From JAIPGX01 sp041650475 (GTDB lineage Bacteria; Babelota; Babeliae; Babelales; UASB340): DNA of 38,757 bases. Below the pieces are notes generated by a model that did not search any database, was not told the DNA's origin, and worked only from the letters and a program-made list of their open reading frames with translations. Position 1 is the first letter of the stretch, and each line of letters starts with the position of its first letter. Made by a program: the position numbers and the translations under genes. Positions 6,324 through 15,033 of the stretch are shown one piece after another. The stretch covers positions 1-38,757 of the forward strand of contig JBAZLD010000013.1 of NCBI GenBank assembly GCA_041650475.1, given 5' to 3'.

Positions 6324-8962
6324 TACGTAAAATAATAAATGGGACATTTAAATTTTTAAAAAAAACGATATTACGATTGTTTTTTATTAGTTTATTTGGT
6401 GCAATTCCTGGTTTTTGGGTTTTGCAAAAAAGTTACAAATTTCAGCATTTTTTTCAGAAAAAATTAATAGAAGTTTTAGAAAAAGAGTTTAAAGCAAAAA
6501 TTATTGTGAAATCTGGTTTTATAGATTTTTTTCTTGGAAATATTATTTTTAATAATGGTGCCATTAAATCTATAAAAAATGTTTCAGATAAAAGTTTTGA
6601 TTGGAAATTTGATCAGGCGAAAATTAAATTTTCTAGGTTTAAACTTTTATTTAAGAAAAAAATTAATCTCGATATTAATTTTTATAACGTAAAAGCAAAT
6701 TCTTTTTTTAAAGAAAATAATATTGCTTTTATTGGACACTTGCACGATATTTTTGAGTCTGGTAGTGACATAAAAGTAAAATTGAAATCTATTAAAATTA
6801 ATAATTTAGATTTGAATATAGACTATGTACCAGAAAAATCAGCGTCTAAAAATATATTTTTAAAATTACCTTGTTTTTTTTGCATAGAAAAAGTTAAAAC
6901 TTTAGTTAAAAATCAGAATAAATGGCGGGGTTTTTTATCTGTAAAATCTGGAAATATTTTTTTTGAAAAAAACAATTTCTTGAAAAATATTCAAGGTAAA
7001 AGTTTTTTTTATATAGATGGTGATTGTATAGGTAAATCTGTATTTAAAATTAATAAAGAGTTTGATTTCTTTGATAAACACTTTTTTTTAAATTCTTATA
7101 AAACTCAAACAAAAAATAAACTTATTTTAAAAGATAACAAAGAATCCCCAAATATTTGTCTTGATGCTAATTTATATCAAGATAATATCTTTTCAAATTT
7201 TTATTTTAAAAATCTTTTGTCAGATAAATTAAGTACAAGCCTAGATTTAACGGGTACAGTTTTTTATAATTTTATTCAAAAAGCAGGTACTTTAAATGTA
7301 AAAAATTTAAAAGAAATTGTTTTAGAAAATTTTCCACAATATTCAATAAAGCCGGAAAATTTATATGTAAATTTAAAAATAGATAAAGATTTAATTGCTA
7401 GGGGCAATTATAAAATTTGTGTTTCTGACTTAAAATCAGAAAATAGTAATATTAATAAAATTTTTAATGGTCTATGTTTAATTAATAAAGATTTTTTGGC
7501 TTTATCTGGCAAAATACTAAAAGGCTTTTATGTACTAAAAGCTTCTTTTTATCCTGAACCATATTTAAAAAAAGTTTTATATTGCAAAAATAATTGCAAA
7601 TTAATTGATCTTAAAACAACAAATAATTCTAATGATTTGACAGGATATATAAAATACTCTTTTTTAAAATCTTTTTTACCGGATAATATAAAAAAAAGTG
7701 TTTTTGGAAAAGATGCTGCTTTTAAAGTGTTTTTGGATCAAAAAAATTATAATTTATTATCTGGTCACATTGAATCTTATGGTGGCACATTTTATATGCC
7801 AGGAAACTATAATCCTGTAAAGAAAATTAGTTTTAATTTTTCTAATAATTTTGCAGAAAGAAAGTTTATTTTTAGCGATCTTAATTTTGAGTTTTTTAAA
7901 GGCAAAATTAATTGCCCTCAGGCCACGCTTTTTTTGGATAAAGATTATAAAATCGAATTTGCGCATATGCCAATTTTAATTGAAGATTTGCTTATAAATT
8001 GGGAGAGAAATTTTTATGGATTTATTTGTGGAAATTTTTTATTAACACAGCAAATAAATGACGATGATCCATTAGAAAATCATTTTAAAGTTAAAGGTGA
8101 TGTAATTTTAAAAAAATCTTTATTTAAAGATAATAAAAGATCTAATAAAAAAAATAATAATTTAAATTTTTTTATTAGTGATAATCCAATAATAGGGCAT
8201 AAAAATTTAATAGAATTTGATGTTACTTTAATTAATCAAGATTCTATTAAAATAAATACATCGGTATTACAAGCTGATGCCAATATAGATTTAAATTTAC
8301 ATGCTTTTTATGTAGATGATAAATTACAAAATCCAAAATTAACCGGTAATATCAGAACAGAAAAAGGTGTTTTGAAATTTTTGCATCACAATCTTTATTT
8401 AAATTATGGAAAAATTCAATTTACTCCAAATCAAATGCATGACCCAATTATTGATCTTGTTGCAACAAACAGAGTAAAGAAATATCTGATAAGTTTGCAG
8501 GCTACCGGTTCTTTACAAAATCCTAATGTTATGTTGGAATCTTTTCCTGAATTATCAGAAGAAGAAATTTTGGCATTACTTTTTGCTGGGAGTGAAGATG
8601 CAAGTTTGCAAGGTGATTTACCAGCTATTTTGTTACAAAATTTAAATTATTTTATTCCTCCAGATGGTAAAATTTTACCTGATAATAAAATAAATGCTTT
8701 ATTTAAAAAAATTTTAATGCCATTTAAATATGTTCAAATTACTCCTAATTTTGCAGATCAACCTGGACATGGTGGAATCAAGGGGACTTTATCAATAGAT
8801 CTTAATAGAAGAATAAATGCACAAATTCAAAAAAACTTTAATTTACAAGAAGATTTTACTTTTCAAGTCGAATATTTTTTAACCGATGACATTAATTTTA
8901 AAGTTATGCGAGATCAAAGTGGTGAGCTTGGCTCCCAAGTTGAAGTTAGATTAAGGCTTTGA
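6305..8962 (+). CDS. tamB: TamB/DUF490-family translocation and assembly protein
   Basis: The 885-residue protein is anchored by one N-terminal helix (about residues 20-38). A long beta-rich periplasmic body follows, then the conserved C-terminal DUF490/TamB domain. The diagnostic segment is LPELSEEEILALLFAG-like (here FPELSEEEILALLFAG), preceded by the TGNIRTEKGVLKF repeat-like strand. It ends with an FKVMRDQSGELGSQVEVRLRL beta-barrel-facing tail. TamB spans the periplasm and helps outer membrane biogenesis through autotransporter assembly and phospholipid transport. The protein is shorter than E. coli TamB (about 1260). Its start overlaps the pseudopilin by 19 bp and lacks its own ribosome binding site, so translation is probably coupled. 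Its 3' end overlaps the convergent coiled-coil gene by 49 bp. Confidence 0.88.
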   Translation: MDLLKIIRKIINGTFKFLKKTILRLFFISLFGAIPGFWVLQKSYKFQHFFQKKLIEVLEKEFKAKIIVKSGFIDFFLGNIIFNNGAIKSIKNVSDKSFDWKFDQAKIKFSRFKLLFKKKINLDINFYNVKANSFFKENNIAFIGHLHDIFESGSDIKVKLKSIKINNLDLNIDYVPEKSASKNIFLKLPCFFCIEKVKTLVKNQNKWRGFLSVKSGNIFFEKNNFLKNIQGKSFFYIDGDCIGKSVFKINKEFDFFDKHFFLNSYKTQTKNKLILKDNKESPNICLDANLYQDNIFSNFYFKNLLSDKLSTSLDLTGTVFYNFIQKAGTLNVKNLKEIVLENFPQYSIKPENLYVNLKIDKDLIARGNYKICVSDLKSENSNINKIFNGLCLINKDFLALSGKILKGFYVLKASFYPEPYLKKVLYCKNNCKLIDLKTTNNSNDLTGYIKYSFLKSFLPDNIKKSVFGKDAAFKVFLDQKNYNLLSGHIESYGGTFYMPGNYNPVKKISFNFSNNFAERKFIFSDLNFEFFKGKINCPQATLFLDKDYKIEFAHMPILIEDLLINWERNFYGFICGNFLLTQQINDDDPLENHFKVKGDVILKKSLFKDNKRSNKKNNNLNFFISDNPIIGHKNLIEFDVTLINQDSIKINTSVLQADANIDLNLHAFYVDDKLQNPKLTGNIRTEKGVLKFLHHNLYLNYGKIQFTPNQMHDPIIDLVATNRVKKYLISLQATGSLQNPNVMLESFPELSEEEILALLFAGSEDASLQGDLPAILLQNLNYFIPPDGKILPDNKINALFKKILMPFKYVQITPNFADQPGHGGIKGTLSIDLNRRINAQIQKNFNLQEDFTFQVEYFLTDDINFKVMRDQSGELGSQVEVRLRL

Positions 8963-9429
8963 TTATCATCAATTAAATCGAGATTGTTTTTCTTAATTTT
9001 ATTATCTTTATTCAAATTATTTTTTTCTTGATTTAGCATTGTTAAAGCAATCTCCTTTTTTTCTAATTTTTTATTTAGACTTGCTAAATTTTGTTTTGAT
9101 ATTTCAAATTCTTTTGATAAATCACTAAATTTATTTTTTAACAAATTAGTTCTGTTTGTTAGTGTTTTATATTGTTCATCTTTTACTTTAATTATTTCTT
9201 TTAATTTTCTTTTCTTTTCGATATTATTTTTTGCTACTTGATATATTTTGCATACCTGATCTAAAACAGAATAGACTTTTGATTGAGATTGAGGAAATTC
9301 CTGTTTTATGCTTAAAAGATCATCGCCTATTTTTTTATGAAGTTTTTGTATAAGTTCTTGGTTTTTTGAAGCAAAGACTATATTTTGAATTAGCGATAAA
9401 AATACAAAAATGTACAAAAAAAATTTCAT
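8914..9429 (-). CDS. Exported coiled-coil protein of unknown function
   Basis: I do not recognise a family. Residues 1-20 are a signal peptide ending VFAS. Residues about 25-155 are charged and heptad-like (KLKEIIKVKDEQYKTL, then FEISKQNLASLNKKLEKKE), predicting a long periplasmic coiled coil. The last 16 codons lie antisense to the 3' end of tamB, giving a tail-to-tail overlap of 49 bp, and that tail (STWEPSSPL) breaks the coiled-coil composition. It could be an OmpH/Skp-like or EnvC-like helper by architecture alone, but no specific motif supports either. The leader region 9430-9539 is shared with the divergent PLD gene. Confidence 0.65.
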   Translation of the reverse strand: MKFFLYIFVFLSLIQNIVFASKNQELIQKLHKKIGDDLLSIKQEFPQSQSKVYSVLDQVCKIYQVAKNNIEKKRKLKEIIKVKDEQYKTLTNRTNLLKNKFSDLSKEFEISKQNLASLNKKLEKKEIALTMLNQEKNNLNKDNKIKKNNLDLIDDNQSLNLTSTWEPSSPL

Positions 9430-9539
9430 ATCTACTTCTCCTTGTTAATAAAACAATATTTTATATAATATTATTTTTAATAAATTCTTTAAATAAAATT
9501 AAGTATTTAATTTAAAGAATTCAAGTAGATTGAATAAAT

Positions 9540-10259
9540 ATGAGACAATACATGAAAAAAAAGATTAAAAAAAATAATATTTTCAATAAATTTTTTCTAT
9601 TATTAATAGTATTAATAAATTTTAATTATAGCCTTTTGTTTTCAAAATCTTTTGTGTTATTTTCCCCAAAAGATAGAATTGCTGAAAAGTTAATAGATCA
9701 AATAAATAACGCTCAAAAAAGAATTTACGGGGCTGTTTTTATGTTAACAAACGCAGAAATAGCTCAAGCTTTGGTATCAGCAAAAAAAAATAGAAATGTA
9801 GATGTTCAAATAATAACTGATAAATCATGCATTCAAAATGAAAGCAATAAAATTAGTCTTTTGAAAGATAATGGCATTGATATCTTTGTATTTAAAGATA
9901 AAAATAATAAAAATAGTAAAAAAAATTTTAGTGATGCACTAATGCACAATAAATTTGCCATATTTGACGATAAAGTTTGGACAGGTTCTTTTAATTGGAC
10001 TATTGCTGCCAACAAAAAAAATAAAGAAAATGTATTGTGTACCACCAATAAAGAAGTATATAAAAAATATGAAATTGAATTTGAAGATTTAAAAAGAGAA
10101 TGTAATAAACTGCCCGTTTGTCATGCATCTTGTGAAAGTAAAAAAAATGACAATAAAAATAATGAAAATGAAAAAATAGATCAAGTGCAAAAAGTTGAAA
10201 ATTCTTTAAAAAACAAAGTTTTTAATTTACTCAAAAAAATAAGAGATAGTTTTATTTAA
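9540..10259 (+). CDS. Secreted single-HKD phospholipase D-family protein
   Basis: The 239-residue protein has an N-terminal signal or anchor (about residues 15-35). One PLD catalytic motif follows: MHNKFAIFD, giving H136-x-K138-x4-D143, then GSFNWT. A single HKD with this spacing is typical of the Nuc/Zuc/mitoPLD subfamily. Its members act as dimers and cleave phosphodiesters in nucleic acids or cardiolipin. The C-terminal 60 residues are a lysine/asparagine-rich tail with two or three cysteines (LPVCHASCES). No good ribosome binding site separates ATG 9540 from the in-frame ATG 9552 (MKKKI), so the start is uncertain by four codons. It opens a plus-strand run with two phospholipase A2-like genes (29 bp gap). 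Whether the substrate is lipid or nucleic acid cannot be read from sequence. Confidence 0.85.
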   Translation: MRQYMKKKIKKNNIFNKFFLLLIVLINFNYSLLFSKSFVLFSPKDRIAEKLIDQINNAQKRIYGAVFMLTNAEIAQALVSAKKNRNVDVQIITDKSCIQNESNKISLLKDNGIDIFVFKDKNNKNSKKNFSDALMHNKFAIFDDKVWTGSFNWTIAANKKNKENVLCTTNKEVYKKYEIEFEDLKRECNKLPVCHASCESKKNDNKNNENEKIDQVQKVENSLKNKVFNLLKKIRDSFI

Positions 10260-10288
10260 TTTTTTTATAAAAATTAGGGGATTAGTTC

Positions 10289-11887
10289 ATGTTTTTTATT
10301 AAGAAAAATAAATTTTTAATAAATATATTTTTTATATTTTTTATATTTTTTTTCATAAAAAGCTCTTTTGCTATGCAAGCTTTTCGATCAGATCTTTATT
10401 ATCAAGAATGTAATAGACTTGAAAGTTATGGGTTTCCCCAAGTTTATTTACCAAGACCAGTGCAACCAGCAGATCAATTATCTTTAGAAGAAATATCTTA
10501 TATTTTTAATAGAAAATATAATGTGACAGATATTAATATTAAAAATTTTTTGAAAAAATTTGGTTATCAAATTCCTGAGCAAGCGAAATTACCAAATTTA
10601 GCTTTTATTGCAAGCGGTGGCAGCTATAGGGCAATGCTTTGCTTTTTGGGTTTTATGATTGCAGCTCAACAAACAGAATTGCTTAACACGGCTCTTTATA
10701 TAGCAACTCTTTCCGGATCCACATGGTCTATGCTTAACATGTTAGCAAGAAATATGTTACCAATAGATTTATGTCCCATTTTAAAAGAAAGAGTGTCGAA
10801 TGATCTTTTTGATATTTCAACAATGAATATTATGAGCATAGTAAAAAAACTTTATGAAAAATGGCAGTCAAGAACAGATTTTAAAGATCATTGTTCTGCT
10901 GATGTTTGGGGTGCTTTAGTTACTGATAGACTTATGTCTGATATTGGACCAGATATTGCGCAAAATACTACTTTTGCAAGTATTAGAAGTATTTTAGATA
11001 ATAGTAAAAATTATGCTTGGCCATTTCCATTATTTTCTGCAACAATTGCACCGCATGAAAAACGAGTTAATAATTTTGATTATGAATGGATAGAATTTAG
11101 CCCTTATACTGTTTTAAGTGATTTTTTAGGGGGACGCATAGATATGCAAGAATTTTCTAGTCCATTTTACTCCGGTCTATGTCAATCTTTATTACCAGAA
11201 GAAAATTTGGCTACCTTTGTGGGACTTTTTGGTAGTGCCTACAGTTTTAGTTTAGGGGATCTTTTAAAACAAATTGCTGAGCATATTGGTGATGAAGATC
11301 TTTGGAGAGAATTTAAAAAAATTATAGATGAATATCATTTATTTGAAGAGCGCTTTTTACCCGCTCTTTTTAATAATTATACTTATGGAATGCAATACGT
11401 TTCATTTGGATATCTTGAAAAAATAATTTTGCAAGATGGTGGATATGATTTTAATTTGCCATTTCCAATAGCTTTAAAAACACAGCGTAATACTGATATT
11501 ATTATTGCATGTGATGCATCTTCTGATGTTGGAGGACCTGATTATAAAGAAATGGATTACGCTGCTAGGTATTTTAGAGAAAAAAATAAGCCGTTTCCTG
11601 ACATAACTCGACCTAAAAAAATTTCAGATAATATGACAATTTTTAATAAAAGAGTTGATCCAGCAGTACCTGTGCCAACTGTTATTTATTTTGCAAACCC
11701 AAATAACGAATTTTCTACATTAAAATTTCAATATTCAGAAGACGAATTTAATCAAATTGTTGGTGGCATGGCTACTGAAGTAAATAATAATATTAGGGCT
11801 ATTGCACAGATTATTTATGAAAAAATAATAGAAACAAATAGCAGAATATCTGAAAAACTTGATTCAAATTGTTGTTGTATTTCTTGA
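10289..11887 (+). CDS. Secreted cytosolic-phospholipase-A2-like (PLA2_B family) enzyme with a C-terminal CaaX-like motif
   Basis: The 532-residue protein has a signal peptide (about 1-28, ending SSFA). The cPLA2/PLB catalytic domain follows. SGGSYRAM (109-116) is the oxyanion/Arg200-like loop. LSGSTW (141-146) is the nucleophile elbow, with Ser142 aligning to the cPLA2-alpha catalytic Ser in GLSGSTW. DGGYDFNLPFP supplies the catalytic Asp383 (ADSGLTFNLPYP in cPLA2). These are eukaryotic-type lipase motifs, distinct from patatin GxSxG/DGG. Such enzymes hydrolyse fatty acids from glycerophospholipids by a Ser-Asp dyad. The last five residues are CCCIS, so CCIS fits a CaaX box with X=Ser (farnesyl type) plus an upstream Cys. 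Human cPLA2-gamma is likewise CaaX-tailed. The ribosome binding site AGGGGA is well placed. A paralogue follows 53 bp downstream. Delivery into a host cell is inferred. Confidence 0.85.
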   Translation: MFFIKKNKFLINIFFIFFIFFFIKSSFAMQAFRSDLYYQECNRLESYGFPQVYLPRPVQPADQLSLEEISYIFNRKYNVTDINIKNFLKKFGYQIPEQAKLPNLAFIASGGSYRAMLCFLGFMIAAQQTELLNTALYIATLSGSTWSMLNMLARNMLPIDLCPILKERVSNDLFDISTMNIMSIVKKLYEKWQSRTDFKDHCSADVWGALVTDRLMSDIGPDIAQNTTFASIRSILDNSKNYAWPFPLFSATIAPHEKRVNNFDYEWIEFSPYTVLSDFLGGRIDMQEFSSPFYSGLCQSLLPEENLATFVGLFGSAYSFSLGDLLKQIAEHIGDEDLWREFKKIIDEYHLFEERFLPALFNNYTYGMQYVSFGYLEKIILQDGGYDFNLPFPIALKTQRNTDIIIACDASSDVGGPDYKEMDYAARYFREKNKPFPDITRPKKISDNMTIFNKRVDPAVPVPTVIYFANPNNEFSTLKFQYSEDEFNQIVGGMATEVNNNIRAIAQIIYEKIIETNSRISEKLDSNCCCIS

Positions 11888-11940
11888 AATTTAAATTTTA
11901 AGAAATTTTAAGAATTTAATAAAAAAGAGAGAGTAGAGCC

Positions 11941-13503
11941 ATGAAAAATAATAGATCTAAAAATAATATTTTATTTTTATTTTTTAATTTATTAATTATT
12001 ACAACTTCTTTTTGTTATCAAACTAAATTAGATAAAAATATAGTTAATCAATCTTGTCAGCTTGATAGTTTTGAACAAGATTATAATTTGTCTAGAAAAG
12101 ATAAGTTTATAAAAGAAAATTTAATAAATTTTTTAAAACAAAATAAAATAGATACAAGTTTTGCTAATAAACAAAATTTTAAATATCCAAATATAGCTTT
12201 TTGTTTAAGTGGCGGTGGTTATCGAGCCATGATTTCTTGTTTAGGTTTTATGCTTGGTATGCAAAAAACAAATTTGTTAAATACTGCTACGCACGTTGCA
12301 AGTCTTTCTGGATCAACGTGGCTTATTGCACCCATGATGGTGCGCAATATGAACCCCCAAGATTATAAGCCTGTCTTATATGAAAAAGTAAAGAATAGTT
12401 TGTTTGATGCTTCTTCAATTAATTTTGACGCAATAATTTTGAAAATTATAAAACAATTTATTTCAGGCCAAGATATTCAGTTTGTTGATTTATATGGAGC
12501 TGTTTTAGTTGATAGATTATTGGGAGATTTTGGTAAAAGTTTTTCGCAATCAATGACTTTTAAAAATATTCAGAATACTTTGAAACTTTCAAATAAGTAT
12601 CCATATCCATTATTTACTGCCGCTATTACTCCTGAATTGGCAATAAGTAGAGCTTTTTTATTTGATCGCAGAATAAAACAAGTTAGAAAAATTACTTATA
12701 CAAGTGAAAAAAAAAGAAAAAGAAATAAGTATTATTATGAGTGGATGGAAATTAACCCATTTAATTCTGGAAGTGATTTTTTAAATGGCTTTATTGATAC
12801 ACAATATTTTGGTAGTTATTTTGATTTAGGGATATGTAAACAAGTTTATCCAGAAATTTCACTGGGTAGTTTTTTGGGATTATTTGGCAGTGCTTATAGC
12901 ATGAGCATTGGTGATGTTTTAAAATTTTTATCCGAAAAAATATATATTCCATTTCTTAATGAAATGATTGATTTTATTACATCCAAAGCTAACTTATTAA
13001 AAGGTCGTCTTTTCCCGGCTGATTACAATAATTTCACATATAATTTGCTAACGTCACCATATAAACTTATTGACGATCTTATTTTAGAAGATGCAGGTTT
13101 TGCCTTTAATTTGCCTTTACCCCCATTATTAAAGAAAGAAAGAAAAACAGATATTATAATTGTTTGTGATGCTGGACAGGGTGCACAAGAATCTGATTTT
13201 AGTGAATTAAAAGACGCAGCATTTTATGCTAAACGTAAAAATTTAAAATTTCCTGATATTACAAAACCTATAAAAGTTGGTAATAATTTTGCTATTTTTC
13301 AAGATGATAAAGATACTGAAATTCCAACAGTTATTTATTTTTCAAATTCAAAAGATTTAGATTTTAGTACTTTAAAATTTGAATATAATAACGAAGAATT
13401 TGAAAATTTATGCTCTTTTATGCAAGATACTGTGATGTCATATTCAAGTGATATAGCGCAAGTTATTTTGAATAAAACTTTGGCTTTGAATGCAAAATCT
13501 TGA
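11941..13503 (+). CDS. Secreted cPLA2-like enzyme, tandem paralogue
   Basis: The 520-residue protein has a signal peptide (about 1-24, ending TSFC). Its catalytic blocks match the preceding gene: LSGGGYRAM (exactly the cPLA2 loop), SLSGSTW with nucleophile Ser123, and EDAGFAFNLPLP with Asp384. Long collinear similarity, for example FLGLFGSAYSMSIGDVLK against VGLFGSAYSFSLGDLLK, shows that the two genes arose by tandem duplication and have since diverged strongly. The C-terminus is ALNAKS, without the CaaX-like tail of its neighbour, so the two enzymes probably differ in location. GAGAG lies upstream of the ATG. It is likely cotranscribed with the PLD-like and first cPLA2-like genes. Lipase activity is inferred from intact motifs. 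Confidence 0.85.
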   Translation: MKNNRSKNNILFLFFNLLIITTSFCYQTKLDKNIVNQSCQLDSFEQDYNLSRKDKFIKENLINFLKQNKIDTSFANKQNFKYPNIAFCLSGGGYRAMISCLGFMLGMQKTNLLNTATHVASLSGSTWLIAPMMVRNMNPQDYKPVLYEKVKNSLFDASSINFDAIILKIIKQFISGQDIQFVDLYGAVLVDRLLGDFGKSFSQSMTFKNIQNTLKLSNKYPYPLFTAAITPELAISRAFLFDRRIKQVRKITYTSEKKRKRNKYYYEWMEINPFNSGSDFLNGFIDTQYFGSYFDLGICKQVYPEISLGSFLGLFGSAYSMSIGDVLKFLSEKIYIPFLNEMIDFITSKANLLKGRLFPADYNNFTYNLLTSPYKLIDDLILEDAGFAFNLPLPPLLKKERKTDIIIVCDAGQGAQESDFSELKDAAFYAKRKNLKFPDITKPIKVGNNFAIFQDDKDTEIPTVIYFSNSKDLDFSTLKFEYNNEEFENLCSFMQDTVMSYSSDIAQVILNKTLALNAKS

Positions 13504-13535
13504 ACTGTATTTAAAAAGTATCACAAGCTGGCACA

Positions 13536-14729
13536 CTAAAAATCCATTGTTACCCAAAAAGCATCTTCTGGAATTCCTGGATAAAATATATTGGCAATTT
13601 TATGAACAAGTTTTCTTCTTAATAATTCAGGATTATTTAATTCGCAAATAAAACTGACCTTACTATTTTCTCCATCTATAATTTCTCTAAAATTAGTTAT
13701 TTGATTTTCCCTATATCTCGCACAGTAAGCAGTCTCCCTAAGTCCTGCTTTTACTTCATTATTTTCATCAAGACATGTAAATTCGGTTTTTATCAATTTT
13801 CTTGATAAAATATATTCTTGGTGTAAAAAAAGATAAACAGTCACAGGATCACATAAATTTTTATCATTTTTCAATTGATCATCTTCATTCCAATTTTTCC
13901 AATCTTGTAAAATTGCTTGTGCAAATTCAGTTTTATGAGAACATCGAATAAAAAAATTAAATTCATTAGTAGTTACATTTAATGCATACTTGCGAATCAA
14001 TTCTGAAGGTACACAAGTTGTCTCTATTCTTTTAAGTACATAATCAGTAACATGTGGTGCTATAAGCCAATTATATCCAGCTGGATAATCACCACCCATT
14101 GCCCATAAATTTATAGAGTCAGCAAATATACGCTCACCTTCTTCTCCATCTGTACGTTTTACTTTAAGTAATGCGTAATAAAGATCATGCAATGGTCCTG
14201 TGGCAACAATATCAAGTTTCTCGTTATTTAATCTATGTTGTTTTGCGACATCAATCAATAAATCAATAGCAGAATCTCTACCTCTTATTAAACTATTTTG
14301 AACATCATCAAACTCTGTACCATATACATTTCGATAAGCATCCCCTTGTTTAGGATTACATTCTTTTTCATTTTCCAAAGGATTAAGATATCCAAAAAAT
14401 GCAGGCCATAAAGGATTATCTATATTAAATGTTTGTTTAGAATATGATGCATCAAGACCATGTCCAACATAAACAGGAATATTTGGATAACCGGATTTTA
14501 TAGAAATTAATTTTGCAATTTGTGCTTTTTCAATTGGCTTATTATGAGTTGTAATTATGGCTTCTGGTAAAACATTTTTGTCAGAAATTGTTTGTTCATG
14601 AAAAATAGTTTGCAAAGCAAAAACATCATCAATATCTCCCCCAATATCAGTAATCAATATGTATCCATTTAGATTAGTACTAAAAAATATTAAAATGATA
14701 ATTTTATTAAAATATTTAAAATAATTCAT
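13536..14729 (-). CDS. Secreted inosine/uridine-preferring nucleoside hydrolase-like protein
   Basis: The 397-residue protein has a signal peptide (1-22, ending LNG). It continues directly into the nucleoside hydrolase N-terminal motif in variant form, TDIGGDIDDVFAL, with D28, D32, D34 and D35 as candidate Ca2+ ligands. LDIVATGPLHDLYYAL matches the family's VALGPLTNLA block, and LWAMGGDYPAGYNW matches the MGG block. NLCDPVTVYLF carries the late catalytic-type Asp. The family cleaves the N-glycosidic bond of ribonucleosides. It is about 80 residues longer than usual because of inserts and a C-terminal extension. Export suggests scavenging of host or extracellular nucleosides. It converges on the cPLA2-like gene with a 32-bp gap; no obvious terminator lies between. 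Confidence 0.85.
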   Translation of the reverse strand: MNYFKYFNKIIILIFFSTNLNGYILITDIGGDIDDVFALQTIFHEQTISDKNVLPEAIITTHNKPIEKAQIAKLISIKSGYPNIPVYVGHGLDASYSKQTFNIDNPLWPAFFGYLNPLENEKECNPKQGDAYRNVYGTEFDDVQNSLIRGRDSAIDLLIDVAKQHRLNNEKLDIVATGPLHDLYYALLKVKRTDGEEGERIFADSINLWAMGGDYPAGYNWLIAPHVTDYVLKRIETTCVPSELIRKYALNVTTNEFNFFIRCSHKTEFAQAILQDWKNWNEDDQLKNDKNLCDPVTVYLFLHQEYILSRKLIKTEFTCLDENNEVKAGLRETAYCARYRENQITNFREIIDGENSKVSFICELNNPELLRRKLVHKIANIFYPGIPEDAFWVTMDF

Positions 14730-14950
14730 AATTTTAAAGTTCAGTTTGTGATTTTCTCTGGGCCATTTCTTGTGATTTGTGTTGAAAATTCATTATTCTA
14801 ATTAATTTAGACATAAAGAAGCCTTTCCAAAAATATAATCTTTAAGTTTAAATATAAAAAAATGTAACAAAAATACAACTTTAAAAAATCAACATATAAA
14901 TATAACTCATTATGAATAAGTTAAAAAGTAATTCTTAACGCTATTTTCTA

Positions 14951-14999
14951 AAATATATGGACAAATTCGATATTGGATGTAGAATTTGTCCATATATTT
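14951..14999. repeat. Perfect 18-bp inverted repeat upstream of the AAA_14/DUF4143 ATPase gene
   Basis: Bases 14951-14968 are exactly complementary to 14982-14999, with a 13-nt spacer. The repeat lies in the 304-bp divergent gap between the nucleoside hydrolase (starting at 14729) and the ATPase (starting at 15034). It faces neither gene's 3' end, so it is not a natural terminator. An operator or a 5'-UTR hairpin for the ATPase is more likely. The rest of this gap is AT-rich sequence in which I see nothing else convincing. Confidence 0.8.
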
Positions 15000-15033
15000 A
15001 TTATATTTAACTTATTAAATTTGGAGAGTTGAA

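Noticed and set aside
13504..13535. Terminator between the second cPLA2-like gene and the nucleoside hydrolase
   Set aside because: No convincing stem with a T tract is present in the 32-bp gap.
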